NCBI RefSeq assembly: GCF_001544455.2
Contig: NZ_FCOC02000012.1
Span: 62,001-126,000 of the forward strand
Direction of reading: 5' to 3'
Source of the DNA: Caballeronia sordidicola
Lineage (GTDB): Bacteria > Pseudomonadota > Gammaproteobacteria > Burkholderiales > Burkholderiaceae
DNA length: 64,000 nucleotides
Shown here: positions 55,875-64,000 of the stretch, one piece after another
Position numbering within the stretch: position 1 is the stretch's first letter
Layout of the letters: every line of letters starts with the position of its first letter
The notes under the pieces: generated by a model
What the model was told of the DNA's origin: nothing
The model's input: the letters and a program-made list of their open reading frames with translations, nothing else
Database searches by the model: none
Made by a program: the position numbers and the translations under genes

Positions 55875-57248
55875 TCACCGCTTCACTTTCGCCGTCCCAT
55901 CGAAATCACGTCCGGCGTGCCGGATGGCGCACGTTGCATCGCGTTCCTTCTTCACTCCGTTGAACACAATATTGAGCAGCACCGCCGATACCGACGCGAG
56001 CAGAATCCCGCTGTGCAGAATCGGTTCGAGCGCGTGCGGCAACTGCGAGAAGAACTTCGGCGCAACGACCGGCACCAGTCCCAGCCCGATACTCACCGCC
56101 ACGATAAACAGGTTGTGGTGATTCTTCACGAAATCGACCTTCGACAATACCTTGATTCCGTTCGCCGCGACCATCCCGAACATGACAATGCCAGCGCCGC
56201 CGAGCACGAACGGCGGCACTGAAGCCACCACTTGCGCCATCTTCGGAAAAAGCCCGAGCGCGACGAGGATCACGCCGCCCGTCGCGCAGACGAAGCGGCT
56301 TTTCACGCCCGTCACGCCGATCAGTCCGACATTCTGCGAAAACGATGTATGTGGAAACGAGTTGAAAATCCCGCCGATCAGCGTGCCGAGTCCATCGACT
56401 CTCAAGCCGCGTACCAGCGCATCCTGATCGACGGGGCGCTCGACCATGTCGCCGACGGCGAGGAACATGCCCGTCGATTCAATGAAGGTGACGAACATGA
56501 CGATGACCATGGTCGCAATGGAAAGCGGGTCGAAGTGCGGCAGGCCGAAGTGAAACGGCAAGACCACGCCGACCCAGGGTGCACTCGTCACGCCGTCCAG
56601 ATCGACGCGTCCGAGCGACATGGCAATCGCGAATCCCGCCACGATTCCCAGCAGCACTGAAATATTCGCGATGAAACCACGTCCGAACTTGTTGATCAGC
56701 AGGATCAGCATGAGCACGACCAGCGCGAGCAGCAGATAGACCGGGTTGCCGTATCCGGGATTTCCGACACCGCCGGCGGCCCAGTTGATCCCCACACCCA
56801 TCAGCGACAAACCGATCACCGCGATCACCGTTCCGACCACCACGGGCGGGAAGAACCGCAGCAATTTTCCGATCATCGGCGCAAGAAAGATCCCGATCAC
56901 ACCCGCCGCGATCGTCGCGCCGAAAATATCGAGAATGCCCAAGCTGGGATTCGTGCCGATGGCGACCATTGGCCCGACGGCGGCGAACGTGCATCCCATG
57001 ATGACCGGCAGGCGGATGCCGAAGATCCATAGCCCGAGCGTCTGGATCAACGTCGCGACGCCGCACGAAAACAGGTCCGCGCTGATCAGGAACGCGATCT
57101 GGTCCTTTGGCAGCTTGAGCGCCGCGCCGAGAATCAGCGGCACGGCGACGGCGCCTGCGTACATCACGAGTACATGCTGTATGCCTAATGTGAGCAACTG
57201 GGCGGCGGGCAAGCGTTCGTCGCACGGATGAACCGGGTTTGATGCCAT
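55875..57248 (-). CDS. NCS2-family purine (uric acid/xanthine) permease
   Basis: 457 aa from MASNPVHPCDERLP (57248). About 14 helices. Family motifs: QHVLVMYAGAVAVPLILG in helix 1, TFIESTGMFLAVGDMVERPVD (TM8 Glu), and NSFPHTSFSQNVGLIGVTGVKSRFV (the conserved NxGxxxxTG area). It resembles nucleobase permeases of the UapA/XanQ group; xanthine or urate is likely. No purine catabolic genes sit beside it. Confidence 0.88.
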   Translation of the reverse strand: MASNPVHPCDERLPAAQLLTLGIQHVLVMYAGAVAVPLILGAALKLPKDQIAFLISADLFSCGVATLIQTLGLWIFGIRLPVIMGCTFAAVGPMVAIGTNPSLGILDIFGATIAAGVIGIFLAPMIGKLLRFFPPVVVGTVIAVIGLSLMGVGINWAAGGVGNPGYGNPVYLLLALVVLMLILLINKFGRGFIANISVLLGIVAGFAIAMSLGRVDLDGVTSAPWVGVVLPFHFGLPHFDPLSIATMVIVMFVTFIESTGMFLAVGDMVERPVDQDALVRGLRVDGLGTLIGGIFNSFPHTSFSQNVGLIGVTGVKSRFVCATGGVILVALGLFPKMAQVVASVPPFVLGGAGIVMFGMVAANGIKVLSKVDFVKNHHNLFIVAVSIGLGLVPVVAPKFFSQLPHALEPILHSGILLASVSAVLLNIVFNGVKKERDATCAIRHAGRDFDGTAKVKR

Positions 57249-57698
57249 GTCTTTTCTGTCTCCATTGTCGACCGGAGCCGGCTCTTCAGCGCTGACTCCG
57301 GTCCCATGCAATCTGGTTGCCGTGATCCGGCGTCTTGTTCGAGCATTCAAGGTAAGCGGCGTAAAAAGCAAGAACAAGTCGACGTTGGCGTATGGCCCTC
57401 TTAGCCGGGCTGATATGGCGCGTGTGGCTTAACATTGCGTCTTCCACGGCGAAGCGTTGGCTGGCGGGCGAAGAACGATTCGCGTCGCGCGAACGAGGGC
57501 GCCTCGATGCAAGGCGTGGTTATGATGGCTATCTGCGGCCGCGCATAGTCCATTTTTCGACAGCATGCCGGGCGTACGGGGTAAACCCGCCGCAACCGGG
57601 TTTTTCATGCGATTTTTGCGGGTGGCAAAACGCGATTGCGCCCTGCGCTTAAACTATCGCCGCACGTGTCCTTAAAGAAGTACGAAGACCTCATACAA
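57249..57698. other. Divergent intergenic region permease - AGE epimerase
   Basis: 450 bp without a supported gene. At 57583-57605 AAACCCG and CGGGTTT with following Ts form a short hairpin resembling a weak terminator or attenuator on the plus strand. Nothing else is recognisable. Confidence 0.4.
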
Positions 57699-58919
57699 AT
57701 GTCCGATACCGCCAAGCCCCAGACACCTTTTCCCGATTTCCGCTCGCGCGAGTTCCTGCTCGATCACGCGTTGCGCACCATGACGTTCTATCACCCGCAT
57801 TGCATGGATCCGGCGGGCGGTTTCTACCATTTCTACAAGGACAACGGCGCAATCTACGACCGGCGGACGCGGCACCTTGTATCGAGCACGCGGTTCGTTT
57901 TCACCTATGCAATGGCGTACAAGCATTTCGGCCTCGATGAATATCGCGGCGGCGTGCGGCATGGCATTGAATATCTGCGCGAGTTTCATCGGAATCCGGA
58001 AACCGGCGGTTATGCGTGGACGCTCGATGGCCGCGAAGTCACCGACGGCACGAATCATTGCTACGGTCTCGCATTCGTCGTGCTCGCCTACGCGAAGGCG
58101 CTCGAAGCGGGCTTCGAAGAAGCGCGCGCGTACCTGGAAGAAACGTGGGACCTGATGGAAACGCGCTTCTGGGACGCGGCGCACGGCTTGTACAAGGACG
58201 AAGCCAGCGCGGACTGGGTGGTGTCGGACTATCGCGGGCAGAACGCCAACATGCACGCCTGCGAGGCGATGCTCGCCGCGTTCGAGGCGTCGAAGGACGA
58301 GCGGTATCTCGATCGCGCCGCGCTCCTTGCGGACAACATGGTGAACCGTCAGGCCGCGCTGGCGGGCGGTCTCGTGTGGGAACACTACAAGCCGGACTGG
58401 TCGGTGGACTGGGAATACAACAAGGGCGACAAGACCAACATCTTCCGGCCGTGGGGATTCCAGCCGGGCCATCAGACGGAATGGGCGAAGCTCCTGCTGA
58501 TCCTGGACCGGCATCGTCCGGAAGCGTGGCATGTGAAGCGCGCCCGCGAACTCTTCGACCAAGCCATGGAACGCTCGTGGGACCACGAGCACGGCGGCAT
58601 GGTTTACGGCTTCGACGTGGAAGGCAAGTTCTACGACGAAGACAAGTATTTCTGGGTCCAGGCCGAATCACTGGCAACAGCCGCATTGCTCGCGGACCGC
58701 ACCCGGCGCGACGGCGACGAAGCCGCCGCTACCCGCTACTGGAACGATTACCAGCGCTTGTGGGCCTATAGCTGGGAGCACTTCGTGGACCATAAATGGG
58801 GCGCGTGGTATCGAATCCTTGCGCGCGACAACACGAAGTACAGCGACGAAAAAAGCCCGGCCGGCAAGGTCGACTATCACACCATGGGCGCATGCTACGA
58901 AGTCCTGAACGTAGTCTGA
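57699..58919 (+). CDS. AGE-family sugar epimerase/isomerase
   Basis: 406 aa from MSDTAKPQTPFPD (57699); the ORF opens earlier without a ribosome site. An (alpha/alpha)6-barrel of the N-acylglucosamine 2-epimerase family: GGFYHFYKDNG, TNHCYGLAFVVLAYAKA, NANMHACEAMLAAFEA, and WGFQPGHQTEWAKLL. Closest in feel to mannose isomerase/YihS-type members, interconverting aldose and ketose (for example mannose and fructose). Substrate not provable from sequence. It precedes the formaldehyde genes, perhaps by chance. Confidence 0.85.
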   Translation: MSDTAKPQTPFPDFRSREFLLDHALRTMTFYHPHCMDPAGGFYHFYKDNGAIYDRRTRHLVSSTRFVFTYAMAYKHFGLDEYRGGVRHGIEYLREFHRNPETGGYAWTLDGREVTDGTNHCYGLAFVVLAYAKALEAGFEEARAYLEETWDLMETRFWDAAHGLYKDEASADWVVSDYRGQNANMHACEAMLAAFEASKDERYLDRAALLADNMVNRQAALAGGLVWEHYKPDWSVDWEYNKGDKTNIFRPWGFQPGHQTEWAKLLLILDRHRPEAWHVKRARELFDQAMERSWDHEHGGMVYGFDVEGKFYDEDKYFWVQAESLATAALLADRTRRDGDEAAATRYWNDYQRLWAYSWEHFVDHKWGAWYRILARDNTKYSDEKSPAGKVDYHTMGACYEVLNVV

Positions 58920-58970
58920 ACGCAGCCCGAAGAAAACCTGAATCAACGATCACAGAAAGGAGTCGGACAC

Positions 58971-60077
58971 ATGAAGACGAAAGCAGCCATTGCATGGGAA
59001 GCCGGAAAGCCGTTGACCATCGAGGAAGTCGATCTTGAAGGGCCGCGCGCCGGCGAAGTGCTGATCGAGGTGAAGGCAACGGGCATTTGCCACACCGACT
59101 ACTACACGCTTTCGGGCGCGGATCCGGAAGGCATCTTCCCGGCAATTCTGGGGCATGAAGGCGCGGGCGTGATCGTCGATGTCGGGCCGGGAGTTGGCAC
59201 CTTGAAGAAAGGCGATCACGTCATTCCGCTCTACACGCCCGAATGCCGCCAGTGCAAATTCTGCCTCTCGCGCAAGACCAACTTGTGCCAGGCCATCCGT
59301 TCCACCCAAGGCCGTGGCTTGATGCCGGACGCGACATCGCGTTTTTCCATCGACGGGAAACCGCTGTTCCATTACATGGGGACATCGACGTTTTCGAATT
59401 ACATCGTCGTGCCGGAAATCGCGGTGGCGAAGGTTCGTGAAGACGCGCCTTTCGACAAGATCTGCTATATCGGCTGTGGCGTGACAACGGGCGTGGGCGC
59501 GGTCGTGTACTCGGCAAAGGTCGAAGCGGGCGCGAACGTGGTCGTGTTCGGGCTGGGCGGCATCGGCCTGAACGTGATCCAGGGCGCGAAGATGGTGGGC
59601 GCCGACAAGATCATCGGCGTGGATATCAATCCGGGTCGCGTGGAACTCGCGAAGAAGTTCGGCATGACGCACTTCATCAACCCGAACGACGTGCCGAACG
59701 TGGTCGATCACATCGTGCAACTCACCGATGGCGGCGCGGATTATTCCTTCGAATGCATCGGCAATACGAAGGTGATGCGTCAGGCGCTCGAATGCACGCA
59801 CAAAGGCTGGGGACAGTCGTTCATCATTGGCGTGGCGGCGGCGGGGGAGGAAATCTCGACGCGTCCGTTCCAGCTCGTGACCGGCCGCGAATGGAAAGGC
59901 TCGGCATTCGGCGGCGCGCGCGGACGCACTGACGTGCCGAAGATCGTGGATTGGTACATGGAAGGCAAGATCAACATCGACGATCTGATCACGCACACGC
60001 TGCCGCTCGAGCGCATCAACGAAGGCTTCGACCTGATGAAAAAGGGAGAGTCGATTCGTTCGGTCGTGTTGTATTGA
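58971..60077 (+). CDS. adhC: S-(hydroxymethyl)glutathione dehydrogenase / class III alcohol dehydrogenase
   Basis: 368 aa. Catalytic zinc ligands: Cys in ATGICHTDYYT, His in GHEGAGVI, Cys in CYIGCGVTTGVG. Structural zinc Cys in CRQCKFCLSRKTNLC. NAD motif GLGGIGLNVIQGA. Oxidises S-hydroxymethylglutathione formed from formaldehyde. GAAAGGAG precedes the ATG. fghA follows after 35 bp. Confidence 0.97.
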   Translation: MKTKAAIAWEAGKPLTIEEVDLEGPRAGEVLIEVKATGICHTDYYTLSGADPEGIFPAILGHEGAGVIVDVGPGVGTLKKGDHVIPLYTPECRQCKFCLSRKTNLCQAIRSTQGRGLMPDATSRFSIDGKPLFHYMGTSTFSNYIVVPEIAVAKVREDAPFDKICYIGCGVTTGVGAVVYSAKVEAGANVVVFGLGGIGLNVIQGAKMVGADKIIGVDINPGRVELAKKFGMTHFINPNDVPNVVDHIVQLTDGGADYSFECIGNTKVMRQALECTHKGWGQSFIIGVAAAGEEISTRPFQLVTGREWKGSAFGGARGRTDVPKIVDWYMEGKINIDDLITHTLPLERINEGFDLMKKGESIRSVVLY

Positions 60078-60112
60078 TTGCGTGGAACGTCTCGCTGAAA
60101 AGGAACCAAGCC

Positions 60113-60958
60113 ATGCTGGAACTCGTGGAAGAACATCGCTGCTTTGGCGGCGTGCAGCGGATTTACAAGCACGACTCGCAAACCATCGGCTTGCCGATGC
60201 GATTCTCCGTTTTCCTGCCGCCGCAAGCCGCGCACGCCAAGGTGCCCGCGTTGTTTTATCTCGCGGGGCTTACGTGTACGGAAGAGACGTTTGCGATCAA
60301 GGGCGGCGCGCAGCGCTATGCGACTGAGCACGGCATTGCGTTGATCTCACCCGATACCAGTCCGCGCGGCGCCGGCGTGCCGAACGAAAGTGACGCGTGG
60401 GATTTCGGCGTGGGCGCGGGGTTTTATGTCGATGCCACGCGGGAACCCTGGGCGCGGAATTATCGGATGTACTCGTATGTGACGCAGGAATTGCGCACGG
60501 CCGTTCTCGCGGAATTGCCCGTGCGTGAAGACCGCCTGGGCATCTTCGGCCATTCGATGGGCGGTCACGGCGCGCTGGTTCTGGCGCTGAGGAATCCGGA
60601 TATCTACAAGTCGGTGTCGGCGTTTGCGCCGATTGCGGCGCCTTCGCATTGTCCGTGGGGCGAGAAGGCGTTTTCAGGTTATCTGGGCGATGACCGGGAA
60701 GCGTGGAAGCACTATGACGCGAGCGAACTGGTGAAAAGCGCAAAGGCGAAGTTTGAAGCGGGGATTTTGATCGACCAGGGTCTCGCCGATAATTTCCTCG
60801 CCACGCAATTGCATCCGGAGCGTTTCGAGGCGGCGGCGAAGGCGGCGGGGCAGGCTGTGACGCTGCGCCGGCACGAAGGCTATGACCACGGGTATTACTT
60901 TATCTCGACGTTTATTGGCGAGCACGTGGCGTTTCATGCGCGGACGCTGTGTGGGTGA
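60113..60958 (+). CDS. fghA: S-formylglutathione hydrolase
   Basis: 281 aa from MLELVEEHRCFGG (60113), after AAAAGGA. Alpha/beta esterase-D fold: PALFYLAGLTCTEETFAIKGGAQR, nucleophile in GHSMGGHG, Asp in IDQGLADNFL, and His in YDHGYYFI. Converts S-formylglutathione to formate and glutathione. Acts after AdhC in formaldehyde removal. Confidence 0.96.
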   Translation: MLELVEEHRCFGGVQRIYKHDSQTIGLPMRFSVFLPPQAAHAKVPALFYLAGLTCTEETFAIKGGAQRYATEHGIALISPDTSPRGAGVPNESDAWDFGVGAGFYVDATREPWARNYRMYSYVTQELRTAVLAELPVREDRLGIFGHSMGGHGALVLALRNPDIYKSVSAFAPIAAPSHCPWGEKAFSGYLGDDREAWKHYDASELVKSAKAKFEAGILIDQGLADNFLATQLHPERFEAAAKAAGQAVTLRRHEGYDHGYYFISTFIGEHVAFHARTLCG

Positions 60959-60971
60959 GGCAAGTCCGTTT

Positions 60972-61379
60972 CTACTCGGTCCAATCTTCGAGTTTTAGGT
61001 TCGGTACATGTTGAAAGATTCTGTCATTCGAAACCAGAACGGCATCAACGCAGCGGGCGTGGGCGCCGATGAGCAGGTCCATTGGCGCGAGTGACTTTCC
61101 AAGTTGTTCTAGTTCGGCACGGAGCGTTCCGTATTCTTCGGCTGCCAAGGTGTCCCATGGCAGAACGTTCGCGCGTAGCAGGAACTCGTGGATACTCCGT
61201 CGCAGCTTTATTGCGTCCGGACGCTTTGCCAATCCAAATAACAGTTCTCCCTCTGTGATGGCGGAGATGCAAACGCTTGAGATGGATACGGCTTCGAGTC
61301 GCGGCATGACGCTCGTGTGTCTCTTGATCAGGTGACTGACCGTGTTCGTGTCAAGCATGTATCGCTTCACTCGTTCCAT
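60972..61379 (-). CDS. vapC: PIN-domain toxin VapC
   Basis: 135 aa. Acidic active-site set: D10 (MLDTNTVSHL), Glu near 43-45 (ITEGELLFG), D101 (MDLLIGAHA), D119 (VSNDRIF). A Mg-dependent RNase, usually cutting tRNA or rRNA. It overlaps the antitoxin gene by 13 bp. GC is lower than the neighbours. A start at residue 8 (MLDTNT) is also possible. Confidence 0.92.
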   Translation of the reverse strand: MERVKRYMLDTNTVSHLIKRHTSVMPRLEAVSISSVCISAITEGELLFGLAKRPDAIKLRRSIHEFLLRANVLPWDTLAAEEYGTLRAELEQLGKSLAPMDLLIGAHARCVDAVLVSNDRIFQHVPNLKLEDWTE

Positions 61380-61627
61380 CCATCAAAGGGATCTTGCCGA
61401 TGTGTTCCTTGATTGCGCTCGTTAGCATCTAGGAAGTCGTCGGGAACCTCGGTGGCCTTGAGTGCCTCGATAAAACTGTTCCAGTTCGTCGGTTTGCGCG
61501 AAAGAATCACGTCACCGGTTTCCGGATCACGGCGCACGAAAACTTCGTCGCCATCGAATCGATATTCCGCGGGTAATCTGACGGCTTGGCTACGGCCGTT
61601 GATAAATAGTTTCGCTGTCTGTTTCAT
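61367..61627 (-). CDS. vapB: AbrB-type antitoxin VapB
   Basis: 86 aa from MKQTAKLFINGRSQAVRLPAEYRF (61627). SpoVT/AbrB swapped-hairpin DNA-binding domain at about 1-45, then a disordered acidic tail that would wrap VapC. First gene of the pair. A palindrome 16-39 bp upstream is the likely operator. Confidence 0.92.
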   Translation of the reverse strand: MKQTAKLFINGRSQAVRLPAEYRFDGDEVFVRRDPETGDVILSRKPTNWNSFIEALKATEVPDDFLDANERNQGTHRQDPFDGWNE

Positions 61628-61641
61628 CGCAATGCCCACAC

Positions 61642-61667
61642 TGGGTAGATACCAAAGTATATACCCA
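61642..61667. promoter_or_regulatory. VapB operator candidate
   Basis: TGGGTAGATAC and GTATATACCCA flank CAAA: an 11-bp inverted repeat with one mismatch. It sits between the vapB start and znuB, where AbrB-type antitoxins autoregulate. T/A-rich content also suits a -10 region. Confidence 0.65.
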
Positions 61668-61677
61668 TCGGCATGTT

Positions 61678-62460
61678 TTATTTCCTTCCCAGCAAACTCA
61701 CCCCATAAACCCCTGCGGCCAGCATCGTGATCCAGAAGCTGGTTGGCCAGTCGGTGTAATACGCCAGCGTCAACCCAACCCACGCTTGCCCGAGCGCGAA
61801 AACCGCTGCCAGCACAACACCGGTCGACAATCGCGTCGACACGTTTTGTGCCGCTGCTGCCGGGCCGACCATCAGCGCAAACACGAGCAGCACGCCGACA
61901 ATCTGTGTCGACGCCGCCACCGCCAGCGCCGTGATCGCGAGAAACAATACGGACACGAGCCGCAGCGAAACGCCTTTGGCCTCAGCCAGTTCCGGCTGCA
62001 GCGACGCGAACAGTAACGGCCGCATGATTACGGCCAGTGCGCCGAGACTGACAACGGCGAGCCCGACCAGCACCACCAGCGTTTCATGGCTCACGCCAAG
62101 CACGTTGCCAAACAGCAGCGCGGTCGCCTGGCTTGCGTAGGCGGTAAAGAAGTGCAGAAACAACAACCCGAAACCGAGCGATAAAGACAGGATCACGCCA
62201 ATGGCGACATCGCGTCCTGTCAGCTTTTCGCCGAGCGCGCCCATGCCGACGCCTGCAACAAGCGTGAAACCGACCATGCCCCAGAGCGGCGAGATACCCA
62301 CGAGCACCGCGCCGGTCGCGCCGGTAAAACCCACGTGCGACAACGCGTGACCCGCGAAGGTCTGCCCGCGCAGCACCAGAAAGTATCCGACAATGCCCGC
62401 CAGCACCGCGACGATTCCCGACGCCGCGAAGGCGTTGCGCATGAACTCGTATTCAAACAT
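61678..62460 (-). CDS. znuB: Zinc ABC transporter permease
   Basis: 260 aa from MFEYEFMRNAFAASGIVAVLAGIVGYFLVLRGQTFAGHALSHVGFTGA, the ABC-3 family start. About eight helices; SQATALLFGNVLGVSH and LLVFALMVGPAAAAQNV are conserved. It overlaps znuC by 8 bp. Imports Zn2+ (Mn2+ possible) with ZnuAC. Confidence 0.92.
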   Translation of the reverse strand: MFEYEFMRNAFAASGIVAVLAGIVGYFLVLRGQTFAGHALSHVGFTGATGAVLVGISPLWGMVGFTLVAGVGMGALGEKLTGRDVAIGVILSLSLGFGLLFLHFFTAYASQATALLFGNVLGVSHETLVVLVGLAVVSLGALAVIMRPLLFASLQPELAEAKGVSLRLVSVLFLAITALAVAASTQIVGVLLVFALMVGPAAAAQNVSTRLSTGVVLAAVFALGQAWVGLTLAYYTDWPTSFWITMLAAGVYGVSLLGRK

Positions 62461-63346
62461 CGTGGGAATGCGTTCCGGAGTGGTGATGAGCGTGACTGTG
62501 ATCGTGGTCGTGGGAATGCGAATGACCGTCGGGACCGTCTTCGTGCGCGTGATCGAGCTTGTCGACTTCCACGTCGCCGGCCATGACAAAAATGCGGCCG
62601 TTCACGCGCATGACGTCAATGGGCGATCCGTAAAGCTGCGAAAGAACCGGCTTCGTAATGACTTCGTCGATAGTGCCAAGCGCCGCGCGGCCATTGCCGA
62701 GGTACAGCACGCGATCAATCGAGTTGAGCAGCGGATTGAGCTCGTGCGCCGAGAACAGCACGGTGATGCCAAGCTCGCGCTGCACGCGGCGCACGAGATC
62801 GACCACGCCTGTTTGATGACGCGGATCGAGGCTGATCAGGGGTTCGTCGAGTAATAAAAGCTTCGGGTCGCCGAGCAGGCATTGCGCAAGCAGCAAGCGC
62901 TGGCGTTCACCGCCTGACAGTTCCGACAACGGACGCGCGGCGAGCGCGCGGCCATCGACCAGATCGAGCACGCGATCCACATCCGCGTTCGCCGCCGCGC
63001 TCGCACGCGGCAAACCCCAGCGATGGCCGTCCGCCGCCATCGCGACAAAATCGCGGCCACGCACGCGCCGGCCGGCAAGGCCGCTGCGAATCTGCGGCAT
63101 ATAACCAATCGACGCATTGCCGCGTACGACCGCCGCGCCGTTCACGCGAATCGCGCCTTTCGATAACGGCAGCAAGCCGAGCATCGCGCGCATGAGCGTG
63201 GTCTTTCCGGCGCCATTCGGCCCCAGCACGCCGATAAACTCACCCGCCTCGACACTGAAGCTCGCGTCCTTCAGGATCGGCCGGCCGCCGAGTTCAAGCG
63301 TGACGTGCTCGACGGTAAGCGCGCTCGCTTTGATCGATGTCGTCAT
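62453..63346 (-). CDS. znuC: Zinc ABC transporter ATPase with His-rich tail
   Basis: 297 aa. Walker A GPNGAGKTT, Q-loop, signature LSGGERQRL, Walker B LLLLDEPLISLD, and switch His in FSAHEL. The last 33 residues (about 265-297) are a His/Asp/Ser stretch with 13 His, longer than in most ZnuC. It may buffer metal on the cytosolic side. znuA lies upstream on the same strand after 37 bp. Confidence 0.93.
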   Translation of the reverse strand: MTTSIKASALTVEHVTLELGGRPILKDASFSVEAGEFIGVLGPNGAGKTTLMRAMLGLLPLSKGAIRVNGAAVVRGNASIGYMPQIRSGLAGRRVRGRDFVAMAADGHRWGLPRASAAANADVDRVLDLVDGRALAARPLSELSGGERQRLLLAQCLLGDPKLLLLDEPLISLDPRHQTGVVDLVRRVQRELGITVLFSAHELNPLLNSIDRVLYLGNGRAALGTIDEVITKPVLSQLYGSPIDVMRVNGRIFVMAGDVEVDKLDHAHEDGPDGHSHSHDHDHSHAHHHSGTHSHDV

Positions 63347-63383
63347 CAGGACGCATCCTCGAACTTCCAGCCAACCCGAACAA

Positions 63384-64000
63384 TCATCGTGTCTTTCCCT
63401 GCAGCGCAGCCGACAATGCGTCGAGCTGCGACGTCATCCATGTCTGGAAGGTCTTGCCGGCGGGCAACGTCTCGGTGACGCTGATGCTCGGCACGTGTGA
63501 ATCATGAGCTACTTTCAGCATGCGCTTGGTCAATGCTTCCGTTGCCTGACTGTTATAGATCAGCACGTGCACCTGACGCTCGCGCAGATCCTTTTCGAAT
63601 GCGGCGATATCCGACGCGCTCGGTTCCGTATCGTTCATTGCGGCAAGCTGGAAACGGGCGTTGCGCATGTCCAGGCCGATCGCATCCGACATATAGCCGA
63701 ACACCGGTTCCGTTGCCGTTACCGGCACGCCCTTGAACTGGCTCCTGAGCGCAGCAACCCGGGTATCGATGGGCTTCAGCGAGTTCAGGAACGTGTTCAA
63801 GCGTGTATCGTAATCGGCCTTGTGCGCCGGGTCCGCCTGGACCAGATATTGGCTCACCGCTTTCGCGACCGTCGGCATGGTGGCCGGGTCGTACCAAAGG
63901 TGGGGATTATCGCCGGATTTCTTGCCTGTCAGTTGAGCCGCGACGATCGTCGTGCGTCCTTTTCCCTTCGATGCCGCCAGCAGCTTGTCCATCCACGGAT
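63384..64000 (-). CDS. znuA: Zinc-binding periplasmic protein ZnuA, partial
   Basis: About 205 C-terminal residues are visible; the start and signal peptide lie beyond the right edge. Metal-site marks of the cluster A-I binders: GDNPHLWYDPATM (His ligand) and the C-terminal half with ATEPVFGYMSDAIGLD and FQLAAMNDTEPSASDIAAFEKDLRERQVHVLIYNSQA. It is the first gene of the operon; any Zur box must lie outside. Confidence 0.9.
   Translation of the reverse strand, partial: PWMDKLLAASKGKGRTTIVAAQLTGKKSGDNPHLWYDPATMPTVAKAVSQYLVQADPAHKADYDTRLNTFLNSLKPIDTRVAALRSQFKGVPVTATEPVFGYMSDAIGLDMRNARFQLAAMNDTEPSASDIAAFEKDLRERQVHVLIYNSQATEALTKRMLKVAHDSHVPSISVTETLPAGKTFQTWMTSQLDALSAALQGKTR

Overview
The window is typical chromosome of a Burkholderia-group betaproteobacterium, most like Paraburkholderia or Caballeronia. 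The evidence is high GC, strong GC3 codon bias, the CTGT-N8-ACAG LexA box before recA, and the blocks recA-recX-DUF2889-sucCD-terC-pilA-pglL, pgk-pyk-fba-purC-purE-purK-tsaC and a bpeR/bpeAB-oprB type efflux locus. The genus is inferred from gene order and protein likeness; no search was run.

Layout. 1-3.8 kb: partial galactonate dehydratase facing a GntR regulator, then a DedA-rhodanese fusion and an alpha/beta hydrolase. 4.0-6.7 kb: a lower-GC restriction-modification island (vsr, C5-methyltransferase, putative endonuclease) ending next to a tRNA-Met(CAT). 6.9-11.1 kb: a metabolite:H+ symporter with an unusual periplasmic insert and a TctDE-like two-component system. 11.2-23.3 kb: SOS-regulated recA, a RecX with a very long repetitive N-terminus, DUF2889, succinyl-CoA synthetase, TerC, a type IV pilin with its probable O-oligosaccharyltransferase, moaC and a BepA-like protease. 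23.3-29.9 kb: small metabolic genes, waaF, a zinc-finger protein, ilvE and the AzlCD exporter. 30.3-39.5 kb: lower glycolysis (pgk, pyk, fba) and the purine genes purC, purE and purK, interrupted between pyk and fba by a 660-bp inverted-repeat element. 39.6-49.2 kb: GDSL lipoprotein, DacB, a QseBC/PmrAB-like system followed by a Do-type protease, small secreted and conserved proteins, and a TetR repressor. 49.4-55.8 kb: tripartite RND pump. 55.9-64 kb: purine permease, AGE epimerase, glutathione-dependent formaldehyde detoxification, a VapBC module, and a zinc ABC transporter running off the right edge.

How genes work together. The restriction-modification genes overlap end to start and form one unit. 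The methyltransferase ends in a helix-turn-helix-like segment, and an interrupted inverted repeat precedes the unit, so self-regulation is plausible. The response regulator at 42.8 kb has direct-repeat boxes of one design (YTTAAG-N5-TTTAAG) before itself and before the downstream protease, suggesting an envelope-stress circuit. pilA and pglL form a pilin plus glycosylation-enzyme pair.

The strongest candidates for something undescribed are the RecX N-terminal extension with repeated YERSSDR motifs, the 660-bp inverted-repeat element with 222-bp arms, the vsr/methyltransferase-HTH/endonuclease cassette, and the paired direct-repeat boxes. No CRISPR array, prophage or complete insertion sequence was seen.
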